Positions 16,977 to 25,683 of a stretch of DNA of 64,000 bases are shown piece by piece (the first letter of the stretch is position 1; the number at the start of each line of letters is the position of its first letter). A model generated the notes under the pieces. That model was not told the origin of the DNA. It did not search any database and worked only from the letters and a program-made list of their open reading frames with translations. This DNA is from Ramlibacter albus (GTDB lineage: Bacteria > Pseudomonadota > Gammaproteobacteria > Burkholderiales > Burkholderiaceae_C), in NCBI RefSeq assembly GCF_014297445.1, contig NZ_JACORU010000005.1, positions 310,001-374,000 on the forward strand. Reading direction: 5' to 3'. The position numbers were made by a program, and so were the translations under genes.

Positions 16977-19910
16977 ATGACGACGAAGACCATTCTGGAA
17001 GGGTTGGGAGACCGCGCGCGCCGCGCCGCGAGGTGGGCACGTGCCCACCCTGTCAAGGCGGTGGCGATCCTGCCCACGCTCGCGCTGGCCTACGTGCTCG
17101 TGCTGATCCCGTTCACGCCGAGCATCGGCGACATCAAGAAGGCGAAGATGGAATACCCCACGCGCCTGATCTCGGTGGACGGCAAGGAGATCGCCACGTA
17201 CAAGCGAGCGAATCGCGACTGGGTGAAGCTCGACCACATGTCGAAGAACGTGGTGGACGCGCTGATCTCCACCGAGGACAAGCGCTTCTTCGAGCACCAC
17301 GGCATGGATTTCAAGCGCACGGCGACGGCGCTGGTCAACACTCTGCGCGGCGACCGGCAGGGCGGCTCGACGATCACGCAGCAGCTCGCGCGCAACCTCT
17401 ACCCGGACGACATCGGCCGCGCGCCGACCATCACGCGCAAGATCAAGGAAGCGATCACCGCCGCGAAGATCGAGGCGGTCTACACGAAGCAGGAGATCCT
17501 GGAGACCTACCTCAACACGGTGCCCTTCCTCTACAACGCGTACGGCGTGGAGATGGCGTCCCGGACGTATTTCGACAAGCCCGCCGACAAGCTCGACGTC
17601 GTCGAGGCCGCCACGCTGGTGGGCATGCTCAAGGGCACGAGCATGTACAACCCGGTGCTCAACCCCGAGCGCTCCATCGAACGCCGCAACACGGTGATGG
17701 CGATGATGGTGAAGAACGGCAAGCTCGACGAGGCGAAGTACGAGTCGCTGAAGAAGCGCCCGCTGGGCCTCGACTTCGAGCGCCTGCCCGAAGTGGCCGG
17801 CCCCGCACCGCACCTGGCGCGCTACCTGCGCCAGTGGCTGGGCGAGTGGGCCGAGCGCAACGGCTACAACCTCTATTCCGATGGGCTCGTGGTGCGCACC
17901 ACCATCGACTCGCGCGTGCAGGAAGCCGCGAACCAGGCCGTGCGCAGCCAGATGGAGAAGCTGCAGGGCGCCGCCGACGCGCGCCGCAACGCGCTGCACG
18001 GCAACAAGGCCATCGTGCAGGCGTTCATCCGCGACACGCCGCAATACCGGTCGCTGCGCGAGCAGGGCCGCACCGAAGCGGATGCCATCGCGCAGCTGCA
18101 AGGCGACGCGGAGTTCATGAAGCAGATGTGGGCGGACAAGACGATGCTCACCGCCGGCTTCATGGCCATGGAGCCCGGCACCGGGTACGTGCGCGCGTGG
18201 GTGGGAAGCCGCGACTTCCAGCAGGACCAGTTCGACCACGTCTACCAGGCGCGCCGCCAGCCCGGCTCGACCTTCAAGCCCTTCGTCTACGGCGCCGCGT
18301 TCGAGCAGGGCATCAGCCCGGCGCAGCAGTTCCTCGACGGCCCGGTGGAAGTGCGCATCGACGAGCGTACCGTGTGGCGGCCGAAGGACGTGGACGCGCC
18401 GAGCATGCAGATGATGACGCTGCGCGACGCATTGGCGCAGTCGAAGAACACCGTGACGGTGCAGCTGATGCAGCAGGTGGGGCCGGAACGCGTGGCGCGG
18501 CTCGCGCAGTCCATGGGCATCCGGCAGAGCAAGCTGGACGTGGTGCCGTCGCTCGCGCTCGGCACGAGCCCGGTCACGCTCAAGGAGCTGGTGGCTTCGT
18601 ACGGCACCATCGCCAACAGCGGCAGCTACGTCGAGCCGCTGATCGTCACCCGCATCGAAGACCGCTCGGGCCGTGTGCTGCAGGAGTTCTCGCCGTCGAC
18701 GCCGCAATCCGCGCTCGCGACCGATGCGGCCAACACGCTGCTGGACACGCTGCGCGCCGCCATCGACAACGGCACCGGCATCCGCATTCGCGCGAGCTAC
18801 AAGATCACGGGCGACGTGGCGGGCAAGACCGGTACGACGCAGAACGACACCGACGGCTGGTTCGTGCTGATGCATCCGAACCTCGTCGCCGGTGCCTGGG
18901 TGGGCTTCAACGACGCCCGCGTGACCATGCTGCACGAGTGGGGGCAGGGCGCGCACAGCGCGTTGCCGATCGTGGGCGACGTGGTCGTCGCGGCGATGCG
19001 CTCGAAGGCGATCGATGCGAAGGCGCAGTTCGCCGCGCCGCGCAACGCCGGCATGCCGGACCCGTCGCTGCTCGGCCGCGTGGGCGACTGGTGGAGCAGC
19101 CTGTGGGGCAATTCGTCAGCGCCGCCTGCGCAGCCGCAGCCGGACGTGGCCGTGGGTTCGCAGCCGCTGCCGGACCTGCCGCGCCTGCCCTCGGGCGAAC
19201 CGGCGCCGCGCGTGCCGGACGCATCGATTGCGGGTACGGTGCCGCAGACGCCGACCGCACCTGAAGCGTCGGGCAGCAGCGGCAGCCCGAGCATCCTGTC
19301 GCTGGGGCTGCCGGGGCGCAACCCGATGCCGCCGCAGGCGGGCACGACCCCGCCGGCTCCCTCCGGGTCGGCTTCTTTGCCCCCACCGCCGATCGCGATC
19401 GCGCCGCGTGCGGATTCGCCGCTGCGCCAGGAGGCCGCGCGCAACGAGGCCATCACTCGCGGTGAAGCGACGGTGCGCAGCGAGCCCGCGATCCGCACGG
19501 AGCCTTCAACGCCGATGCAGCCCTCGACCCGCGCGGATTCTTCCATCCGCACGGAGCCTGCGACGCGCAGCGACACCGCGCCGCCGGTCGCATCTTCGAC
19601 GCCGCGCGTGATCGTGGTGCCGAAGTCCTCTTCGGGGCCGACGACGATCACGCTGGGGGGCGGCGCCTCGCCGTCGGGCGGCAACTCGTCGCAGTCCTCC
19701 GCCGTGGTGCGTGACGTGTCGAAGGCGCCCGATTGGAAGCCGGCGCCGTCGACGTCGAGCGCCCCGCCGCCGGCATCGCCGGCCACCGGCTCGGCTACGT
19801 CGAGTTCGTCGTCGGGCTCGTCTTCGTCGTCGACGAGTTCGTCCTCGACGTCCAGCTCCGACGCGCCGACCACGTCCCCGGCGACCGGCTCCGCCACGTC
19901 GTCGCAATAA
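16977..19910 (+). CDS. class A penicillin-binding protein (transglycosylase/transpeptidase) with long Ser-rich tail
   Basis: Bifunctional peptidoglycan synthase of 977 residues anchored in the inner membrane by one helix (about 28-48). The glycosyltransferase domain has catalytic Glu100 in EDKRFFEHHG, GGSTITQQLARN (129-140) and a KIKEA motif. The transpeptidase domain has nucleophile Ser431 (STFK, 431-434), SKN (489-491) and KTGTT (617-621). It therefore polymerises and crosslinks cell wall. From about residue 715 the protein continues for some 260 residues of Pro-, Ser-, Thr- and Ala-rich sequence that ends in runs of Ser; this tail is not part of the standard PBP1 architecture. The gene is alone, convergent with the monooxygenase gene across a 29-bp hairpin. 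Confidence 0.93.
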   Translation: MTTKTILEGLGDRARRAARWARAHPVKAVAILPTLALAYVLVLIPFTPSIGDIKKAKMEYPTRLISVDGKEIATYKRANRDWVKLDHMSKNVVDALISTEDKRFFEHHGMDFKRTATALVNTLRGDRQGGSTITQQLARNLYPDDIGRAPTITRKIKEAITAAKIEAVYTKQEILETYLNTVPFLYNAYGVEMASRTYFDKPADKLDVVEAATLVGMLKGTSMYNPVLNPERSIERRNTVMAMMVKNGKLDEAKYESLKKRPLGLDFERLPEVAGPAPHLARYLRQWLGEWAERNGYNLYSDGLVVRTTIDSRVQEAANQAVRSQMEKLQGAADARRNALHGNKAIVQAFIRDTPQYRSLREQGRTEADAIAQLQGDAEFMKQMWADKTMLTAGFMAMEPGTGYVRAWVGSRDFQQDQFDHVYQARRQPGSTFKPFVYGAAFEQGISPAQQFLDGPVEVRIDERTVWRPKDVDAPSMQMMTLRDALAQSKNTVTVQLMQQVGPERVARLAQSMGIRQSKLDVVPSLALGTSPVTLKELVASYGTIANSGSYVEPLIVTRIEDRSGRVLQEFSPSTPQSALATDAANTLLDTLRAAIDNGTGIRIRASYKITGDVAGKTGTTQNDTDGWFVLMHPNLVAGAWVGFNDARVTMLHEWGQGAHSALPIVGDVVVAAMRSKAIDAKAQFAAPRNAGMPDPSLLGRVGDWWSSLWGNSSAPPAQPQPDVAVGSQPLPDLPRLPSGEPAPRVPDASIAGTVPQTPTAPEASGSSGSPSILSLGLPGRNPMPPQAGTTPPAPSGSASLPPPPIAIAPRADSPLRQEAARNEAITRGEATVRSEPAIRTEPSTPMQPSTRADSSIRTEPATRSDTAPPVASSTPRVIVVPKSSSGPTTITLGGGASPSGGNSSQSSAVVRDVSKAPDWKPAPSTSSAPPPASPATGSATSSSSSGSSSSSTSSSSTSSSDAPTTSPATGSATSSQ

Positions 19911-19939
19911 CCGCCATTCCCGCGCAGGCGGGATGACGG
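19911..19939. repeat. short palindromic repeat between convergent genes
   Basis: The whole spacer between two convergent genes is a hairpin: CCGCC and ATTCCCGC on one side, GCGGGAT and GACGG on the other. Its wording (TTCCCGC ... GCGGGA) is that of dispersed palindromes common in proteobacterial genomes. It probably acts as a bidirectional terminator. Confidence 0.6.
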
Positions 19940-21577
19940 TCACGCGTCGCCGCAGAGCCGCTGCACGAGCGCCGCAGGATCAGATGGCACTTCGTCGCCG
20001 CGCCAAGCGACGTGCTGGTCGTCGCGGCAGAGCAGCAGCTTGTGCCTGTACGCCGCGGGCCTCTCGACACCTTCCAGCTCCAGCACCGTCAGCGGCATGC
20101 CGCGCGCCGCTGCGGCACTCGCGAGAGGCACCACATCCGCGGTGCCATCGAACCGCAGCAACGTGTACCCCTTGCCGAACGCGTCGTAGAGCGAGCGCCC
20201 ATCCGGCAGCCAGAAGTGCGGCGCGCGGCACCCCGGCACCGTCGACTCGGTGAAGTCGCCCATCGTGTACTCGGGCGGCGTTTCGCCGTCCCTTACGATG
20301 ATCGGCGAGCGGTCGTAGAAGTACCCGAAGTTCAGCCCCGCGCAGCAGAACTGCTGCACGTTCAGCTCGTACGCTTCGCGGCCCATGCGCTCGCGCTCCG
20401 CAGCGTTCGTTTCGATGTCCGCGGGCACGGCACTGCGCGCCTTGATCATCTTGGCCGCGTGGTCCATCGCGAAACGCGACACCTGGTCGGTGATGGGCTG
20501 GCGCTCGGCCTCGTACGCGTCGAGGATGCGCTCGCCGCCCCAGCCCTGCAGCCGCGCGGCGAGCAACCACGAGAGGTTGAGCGCGTCCGCGATGCCTGCG
20601 TTCATGCCGTAGCCCGCATACGGCACCCACAGGTGCGCGGCGTCGCCCGCGATGAACACGTTGCGGTCGCGGAAGCGGTCCGCGACGAGGCGGCGGCCCA
20701 CCCAGTCCTCCTTGCTGATCACGTCGTACTGGAAGTCTTCACCCACACCCAGGATCTGCCGGATGCTCCAGTCGCGGTCCACCGAATCGAACTCGGGCTC
20801 GCTCGGGTTGAGGTGGTTGTGCACCAGCCATGTTTCGTAGCCGTCGATCGCGAACACGGTGCCGCAGCGCCGCGGGTTCACCGAGTAGTACGACCACGCC
20901 CGCGGCTGCGGGATGCGCGCGAGCAAACCCGGCGCACGGATGTACGTGGACTGCACGCGCTGGATCACGGGCGTGCCTTCGAGCTTCGCGCCGATCGCCT
21001 TGCGCACGGTCGATGACCCGCCGTCGCAGCCGACGAGGAAGCGTCCTCGGATGCGGCGCTCGTGGCCGGTGTCGAGGTCGATTGCGGTCGCCGTGACACC
21101 GGACGCATCCTGTTCGAACGACGTGACCTGCGTGCGGTTGAGGAGCTGCACGCCCGGCAGCGACGCCGTGTGCTCCAGCAGGATCGGCTCGAGGAACAGC
21201 TGGTTGATGCGGTGTGGCGGCTCGGGCGTGGGCCACCACGTGTCGGGCCCGCCCGTCGCGGTGTAGCGATGCTCGCGCGAAGGGATGGGGATGCGCGTGA
21301 GCTCCAGCCCCGTCACGCTCGTGCGGAACGCGACATCGTTCGGGTGGTCGGGCGGCAGCCCGGCGTTGCGCAATTTCTGCGCGACGCCCAGCGTGCGGAA
21401 GCGCTCCATCGTGCGCGCCGCCACGTGGTTGCATTTCACGTTGGGCGGCTCCGCGTAGCGGCGCGTCTCCGCCATCGTCACCTGCACGCCGCGCGACTGC
21501 AGGTCCATCGCGAGCGAAAGGCCAACGGGCCCCGCACCGACGATGACGACGTCGGTTGTGATGTCGGCTTGCGTCAC
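19940..21577 (-). CDS. FAD-dependent aromatic monooxygenase (PheA/TfdB family)
   Basis: Cytoplasmic flavoprotein hydroxylase of 545 residues of the PheA/TfdB group, which uses NAD(P)H and O2 to hydroxylate phenolic or related aromatic substrates. The FAD dinucleotide motif VVIVGAGPVGLSLA is at about 9-22, a DG-type motif FLVGCDGGSSTVRK near 165-180, and the FAD ribityl motif GDAAHLWVPYAGYGMNAGI near 305; a C-terminal thioredoxin-like segment follows. The start is a GTG that overlaps the TGA of the upstream Bug receptor gene (GTGA), so the two are coupled. The pairing suggests that the receptor imports, or senses, an aromatic compound that this enzyme attacks. The substrate is unknown. Confidence 0.88.
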   Translation of the reverse strand: MTQADITTDVVIVGAGPVGLSLAMDLQSRGVQVTMAETRRYAEPPNVKCNHVAARTMERFRTLGVAQKLRNAGLPPDHPNDVAFRTSVTGLELTRIPIPSREHRYTATGGPDTWWPTPEPPHRINQLFLEPILLEHTASLPGVQLLNRTQVTSFEQDASGVTATAIDLDTGHERRIRGRFLVGCDGGSSTVRKAIGAKLEGTPVIQRVQSTYIRAPGLLARIPQPRAWSYYSVNPRRCGTVFAIDGYETWLVHNHLNPSEPEFDSVDRDWSIRQILGVGEDFQYDVISKEDWVGRRLVADRFRDRNVFIAGDAAHLWVPYAGYGMNAGIADALNLSWLLAARLQGWGGERILDAYEAERQPITDQVSRFAMDHAAKMIKARSAVPADIETNAAERERMGREAYELNVQQFCCAGLNFGYFYDRSPIIVRDGETPPEYTMGDFTESTVPGCRAPHFWLPDGRSLYDAFGKGYTLLRFDGTADVVPLASAAAARGMPLTVLELEGVERPAAYRHKLLLCRDDQHVAWRGDEVPSDPAALVQRLCGDA

Positions 21578-22545
21578 TGGTCGATCTTGATGCCGGCCTG
21601 GCGGATCACGCGGGCCCACTTCGTGTTCTCGCTGCGGATGTACGCGTCGAAGGCTTCGGGCTTCGAGGGCGCGGGCTCGACGCCGAGGTTGCGCATGCTG
21701 GTCTTGATCGCTTCGTCGTTGAGCGCGGCGGTGATCTCCGCATTCAGCTTGTTGACGATCGCGGCAGGCGTGCCCGCAGGAGCGACGACGCCGAACCAGC
21801 CGGTCGAGTCATAGCCGCTCAAACCGGCTTCGGACGCGGTGGGCACATCGGGCAACTGCGGCAATCGCTGCGGGCTCGTCACCGCATACGCGACGAGCTT
21901 GCCGGCGCGGATGTGCTGCAGCGCCGCGGGCAGGTCGACAACCGCCAGCGGCACCGTGCCCGCCAGCACGTCGAGCGCCGCGGGCCCCGAGCCCTTGTAC
22001 GGCACCTCGACGAACTTCACATCGGCCATCTGGCTGAAGAGCGCCGCGGACAGATGCATCGCCGTGCCGTTGCCGCCGTGCGCGATGGAGAGCTTGCCGG
22101 GGTTCGCTTTCGCGTACGCGACGAGCTCCTGCTGCGTCTTCGCGGGAACCGAGGGGTGGCCGATGAGCACGAACGGGATCGCCGCGAGCATCGTCACGGG
22201 CTTGAAGTCCTTCTGCACGTCGAACGGCATCTGCGCATAGAGGCTGCTGTTGGCCGACAGTGCACCCGCCGCGCCCACGCCGAGCGTGTAGCCGTCGGGC
22301 GGCGCCTTCGCGACGATGGCCAGGCCGATGTTGCCGCCCGCACCCGGACGGTTGTCGACGACGACCTGCTGGCCCAGCTTGTCGTTCAGGCGCGGCACGA
22401 TCATGCGCACCACCGCGTCCGCGCTGCCGCCCGGCGGGAAGGTCACGACCATCCGGATCGGCTTGTCGGGGTAGCTCTGCGCTACGGCGAACGAAGAAGA
22501 AAGGGCTGCGGCGAGAGCCGCGAAAGCGCGCCGTGTGTACTGCAT
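21574..22545 (-). CDS. Bug-family solute-binding protein paired with a monooxygenase
   Basis: Periplasmic receptor of the tripartite tricarboxylate family, 323 residues. A signal peptide of about 22 residues ends AVAQSYPDKP, followed by IRMVVTFPPGGSADAVVR, VPYKGSGPAALDVLAG and LPQLPDVPTASEAG, all family signatures. The start ATG at 22545 has AGGAGAC upstream and is preferred over an in-frame ATG further upstream. It heads a two-gene operon with the FAD monooxygenase (4-nt overlap). No TctA or TctB permease genes are close by. The receptor is about 300 positions different in wording from the other Bug protein at 15836, so the two probably bind different ligands. Confidence 0.9.
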   Translation of the reverse strand: MQYTRRAFAALAAALSSSFAVAQSYPDKPIRMVVTFPPGGSADAVVRMIVPRLNDKLGQQVVVDNRPGAGGNIGLAIVAKAPPDGYTLGVGAAGALSANSSLYAQMPFDVQKDFKPVTMLAAIPFVLIGHPSVPAKTQQELVAYAKANPGKLSIAHGGNGTAMHLSAALFSQMADVKFVEVPYKGSGPAALDVLAGTVPLAVVDLPAALQHIRAGKLVAYAVTSPQRLPQLPDVPTASEAGLSGYDSTGWFGVVAPAGTPAAIVNKLNAEITAALNDEAIKTSMRNLGVEPAPSKPEAFDAYIRSENTKWARVIRQAGIKIDQ

Positions 22546-22619
22546 GGGCCTGTCTCCTGGTGCGTGAATATTTCGCATGCATGCTAACGATAAGGCAGAG
22601 GCACCCGGAATTTACATCT

Positions 22620-22694
22620 TGTAGGTGAAAGACGACACCCGTGTAGGACACGCATCAGCACTCGCTTTCCCGTGGATGAGGCAGCGATGTAGGA
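22620..22694. promoter_or_regulatory. cluster of three TGTAGG motifs upstream of the transglycosylase-like gene
   Basis: TGTAGGT (22620-22626) and TGTAGGA (22642-22648 and 22688-22694) occur in the 240-bp gap between the Bug receptor gene and the gene at 22786. The reverse complement, TCCTACA, recurs upstream of other envelope or stress-type genes here. It may be a regulator site; no known box was matched. A run of seven T follows at about 22719-22725. Confidence 0.3.
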
Positions 22695-22785
22695 CGGCAG
22701 CTCCCCGGCCTGTCCGTTTTTTTCCGAAACTTTTGCGACGCAGCGGGTCATATCGGTTCGTCTGCAATACAGGGGGACTCTTCCG

Positions 22786-23730
22786 ATGGCCTACGCTGGC
22801 TCTGCCGTTTCGCGCACTACCGTTCACGCTCGCAACACCACGCGCAACGCGCGCAATGTTCCTGCCCTGGCCGGCCTGCTCGCAATCGCCGGCGCCGTGG
22901 TTGCCGTCACCGGCGCGAACCCGCTGCCGCAGGTGCCCACGTTCAAGACCGTGGCTCAGCACCAGCAGCACGCAACGGAAGTGGCCACCGCATTCGCGTC
23001 GCAGCCGATCGAAGCCGCCGCTCAAGTGAAGGCCCCCGTGATCGCGTTCACCGAGCCCGAGAAGCCCGTCATCAAGTTCTCCCCCGACAAGGAGTACTAC
23101 GACCAGCTGCGCTCGCGCCTGCGCTGGGTCGACATCAAGATGGGCGAGGAGAAGCTGCAGACGCCCGACACCGCGTCGCGCATCCTGCTCGCGCAGGCCG
23201 CCGCACGCAAGGCGAACCTCGCCGAGGTGGGCCTGAACTTCCGCGACGTGTACGGCATCATCAACGCCGAGACTTCGTGGATCCCGCGCATGGGCGCCAG
23301 CAAGGACGGCACGCCCAACCTGGGCATCGCGCAGTTCGAGCCCGCCACCGCGAGGGCTCTGGGCCTGGTGGACCCGCACGACCCCGTGGAGTCCGTGCAC
23401 ATCATGGCGCTGCACCTGAAGGACGCCGCGACGTGGAGCGCCAAGCGCCTGGCCGGCCTGAAGCTCTCCGACGCCGAGCGCGCGCTCAAGCTGCGCGAAG
23501 GCCTGTCGATCTACTACAACCTGTCCAGCAAGGGCCGCGCGATGTGGAACGGCAAGAACACGGCCAAGCTGCCCATCGAGACGCAGCGCCACATCTCCAA
23601 CGCGCGCCGCGGTGCGCAGGAAGCCGACACGCTGGCCCAGCAGCTGGCCAACGTGCGTGGCCTTACGAAGGGCAGCGGCATGATGACCGCCAGCTTCAAC
23701 GGCGGCAACGGCAGCAACGGCGGCAACTGA
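22786..23730 (+). CDS. lytic transglycosylase-like (lysozyme-fold) protein
   Basis: A 314-residue protein with a lysozyme-like SLT domain at about 140-245. INAETSWIPRMG supplies the catalytic Glu162 with the usual following Ser, and LGIAQFEPATARALGL matches the second conserved motif of soluble lytic transglycosylases. Residues 26-43 form a hydrophobic signal or anchor, so it should act on peptidoglycan in the periplasm, cleaving between MurNAc and GlcNAc. The C-terminus ends in a Gly/Asn-rich stretch. AGGGGGA before the ATG gives a clear ribosome site. The upstream region holds three TGTAGG motifs. It is a single-gene unit, followed on the same strand by a small gene. Confidence 0.78.
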   Translation: MAYAGSAVSRTTVHARNTTRNARNVPALAGLLAIAGAVVAVTGANPLPQVPTFKTVAQHQQHATEVATAFASQPIEAAAQVKAPVIAFTEPEKPVIKFSPDKEYYDQLRSRLRWVDIKMGEEKLQTPDTASRILLAQAAARKANLAEVGLNFRDVYGIINAETSWIPRMGASKDGTPNLGIAQFEPATARALGLVDPHDPVESVHIMALHLKDAATWSAKRLAGLKLSDAERALKLREGLSIYYNLSSKGRAMWNGKNTAKLPIETQRHISNARRGAQEADTLAQQLANVRGLTKGSGMMTASFNGGNGSNGGN

Positions 23731-23863
23731 ACAGCTCGCGGCCGCGCGCGCAAGCCGCGCGGGCGCGTTGTTGCCTACAAGAGGTTGCGGCTGAAGACGA
23801 CCGTCGCCGCGCGGCACGCCAAGGTGCAATCGCGTTCATGATCCCCTGAAGCAGGAGCGTGTC

Positions 23864-24166
23864 ATGAGCAGCGACAAACCCGGCCTCGGCGACGACGACC
23901 TTGCCTACTGGCGCGAGCGCTTCCACTCGCAGCCGCGCGAAGAGCGCCGGCATTTCGTATGGGAAGACTACAGCCCCGCCTATCGCTACGGCGCCGAGGC
24001 TTACGAGGCCAACCCCAAGGGCAAGTTCGAGGACGCCGAGTCCCGCCTGGAAAGCGGCTGGGACAAGGCGCGGCGCCTTTCGCGCCTCGAGTGGTCCGAT
24101 GCGCGCATCGCGGCTTTCGACGCGTGGCAGCGTGCGCGGGACCTGGCGAACCGGGATCCGGACTAA
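23864..24166 (+). CDS. small conserved protein with a YEDY-AYRYG-type motif
   Basis: A 100-residue soluble protein. Its core (FVWEDYSPAYRYGAEAYEAN, about 44-63, then FEDAESRLESGWDK) is the same pattern found at the C-terminus of some stress-related BON-domain and general stress proteins (YEDYxPAYRYGYE ... FEDxExxLxxxWE). Here it stands alone without a BON domain. It is rich in acidic and aromatic residues with no signal peptide. GCAGGAG 5 nt before the ATG is a good ribosome site. The gene is convergent with hipA, overlapping its end by 4 nt. A role in stress tolerance is inferred only from that motif. Confidence 0.7.
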   Translation: MSSDKPGLGDDDLAYWRERFHSQPREERRHFVWEDYSPAYRYGAEAYEANPKGKFEDAESRLESGWDKARRLSRLEWSDARIAAFDAWQRARDLANRDPD

Positions 24167-25398
24167 GCGCCGGGTGCGCGCGATGCCTCGCGCGCGTAGT
24201 CGAAGCCCCGCTCCCACTTCTGCGACATCTTCTCGAGCAGGTCGCGCGGAACGCGGGGGTCATTCGCGGCTGCGGCAAGCGCTTGCGACATGCCGTCTGC
24301 GATCCGCTGGATGACTTCGACAGGTCGCGACACGCGGCACACGCGCGTGCCGAACCGCAGCAGGTCGGCGGTGGCCGGATAGACGCGCGATTCATGGCGA
24401 CCCTTGAACAGCTTGAGCGCCATGGTGTGGTCTTCCATGGGAGGGCCACCCGAGAAGCGCCGGTACTCGTAGATGCTCGTCGTGACAACGTCGAACATCG
24501 GCGCGAGCCTTGCGTCTTCGGGCCCGGTATAGAGCACACCGAAATTCTTCAGGTGCGCATCGCCATTGCGCACCATGACGGAAAAAGCCACCTGCTCGAA
24601 GAATTTCGGCAGTTCGCGGCGCAGCTGCAGCAGTTGCAGGAGCTCGGCGACCGACTCGTAGCTGCCCACGTACTTGCGCTCGCTCAGCACGTCGCGCACC
24701 TGCAGCCCCATGAGCGAGGCGATGTCTTCGAAGCCGAATCGCTCTGCCTGCGCGCCCAGGTCGAAACGATCGATGACCAGGAGTTCGCCGTTTGCCGACA
24801 GCTCGTGCGACGGTACGGCGATGCCGGCGCGTTGCGCGGCCTGCAGGCAGACATACTCGTTGGCCGAAATTCCGGGATATGACGCCGCCGCGGCCTTCAC
24901 GATCAGGTTCGGCACGGCCCACGTGGACCTGTCGGGCACCAGGATCTTCGGCTGCAGCCCGGAGACACCAATGCCGGTCGACAGGTAGGCTCGCACGAGT
25001 TCCTCGAAGAGCGGGGCGTCCGCCTTCGCGTTCAGGAGGGTCTCGCGTGAAATGACTTTCGGTGCCCCGCTCGCTTCAGCGTCGGGCAACCGGAACCCCA
25101 GGTGCCCGATGCCGTTGGTGCCGATCAATGCCAGCAGGTGCATCGGCGTGATCTGCTGCTTCGGGAAGACCTCGCGCAGTCGATGCAGCAGGAAGCCCTC
25201 GGGCAGGTTCTGGTCCATCACCGGGAACAGCGCCGTGTCGCGGTACTCCAGCCGGGAGGCAGGCATCAACAGGCCGACCGGGCGCTGCGCGGGATCGTCC
25301 TTTCGATAGGTGAAGCTGTATTGCGATGCGTGCTGCAGGAGCCCTGCCTGCTGTCCGGCGATGTTCACATCGAGCAGCCTGATCTTGGCGGGCAGCAT
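24163..25398 (-). CDS. hipA: HipA-type toxin kinase
   Basis: Ser/Thr kinase toxin of type II toxin-antitoxin modules, 411 residues; E. coli HipA phosphorylates glutamyl-tRNA synthetase and provokes persistence. An N-terminal HipA_N region ends with LFPVMDQNLPEGF (about 57-69), the glycine-rich loop is GIGVSGLQPK (142-151), the catalytic segment is RNGDAHLKNFG with Asp280 and Asn285, and the metal-binding Asp303 sits in PMFDV. All core residues are present, so it should be active. The ATG at 25398 overlaps the hipB stop (TGATG); a GTG one codon earlier is also possible. Antitoxin-first order is the rule for hipBA. The target may differ from E. coli. Confidence 0.92.
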   Translation of the reverse strand: MLPAKIRLLDVNIAGQQAGLLQHASQYSFTYRKDDPAQRPVGLLMPASRLEYRDTALFPVMDQNLPEGFLLHRLREVFPKQQITPMHLLALIGTNGIGHLGFRLPDAEASGAPKVISRETLLNAKADAPLFEELVRAYLSTGIGVSGLQPKILVPDRSTWAVPNLIVKAAAASYPGISANEYVCLQAAQRAGIAVPSHELSANGELLVIDRFDLGAQAERFGFEDIASLMGLQVRDVLSERKYVGSYESVAELLQLLQLRRELPKFFEQVAFSVMVRNGDAHLKNFGVLYTGPEDARLAPMFDVVTTSIYEYRRFSGGPPMEDHTMALKLFKGRHESRVYPATADLLRFGTRVCRVSRPVEVIQRIADGMSQALAAAANDPRVPRDLLEKMSQKWERGFDYAREASRAPGA

Positions 25399-25667
25399 CA
25401 CTCGGGGTCCTTGAAGCGCTCGCGGATTTCCTCCAGCGTGGGAAGTGTGGCTGGCGTGATCTCGAGCGTGACACCCAGCGCGCGCAGGACATCGAAGAGT
25501 GCCGAGCTCGAAACATCGCGACCGCTTTCCAGGCGCCAGAGCAGGTCACGGCTGCGCCCGCTGCGGTCGGCCAGCTCGACGGCCGTGATGTCCCGGTCGA
25601 TGCGCAACTGGCGGATCGCCGCGCCAAGGTCAGCGGGAGTCCGGATGATGTTTGACATAGCAGACAT
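25398..25667 (-). CDS. hipB: HipB-type antitoxin, XRE family
   Basis: Helix-turn-helix antitoxin of 89 residues that binds HipA and represses its own operon. The HTH lies at about residues 15-60 (AAIRQLRIDRDITAVELADR, then SRDLLWRLESGRD), followed by a short tail ending RERFKDPE. A second in-frame ATG three codons later (25658) is an alternative start. Upstream lies a TGTCT-N8-AGACA dyad with the same arm and spacer lengths as the E. coli hip operator. The module sits directly downstream of the TAXI receptor gene on the same strand, so its promoter lies within the last codons of that gene. Confidence 0.88.
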   Translation of the reverse strand: MSAMSNIIRTPADLGAAIRQLRIDRDITAVELADRSGRSRDLLWRLESGRDVSSSALFDVLRALGVTLEITPATLPTLEEIRERFKDPE

Positions 25668-25683
25668 AGTGCCAGATTTCCAA

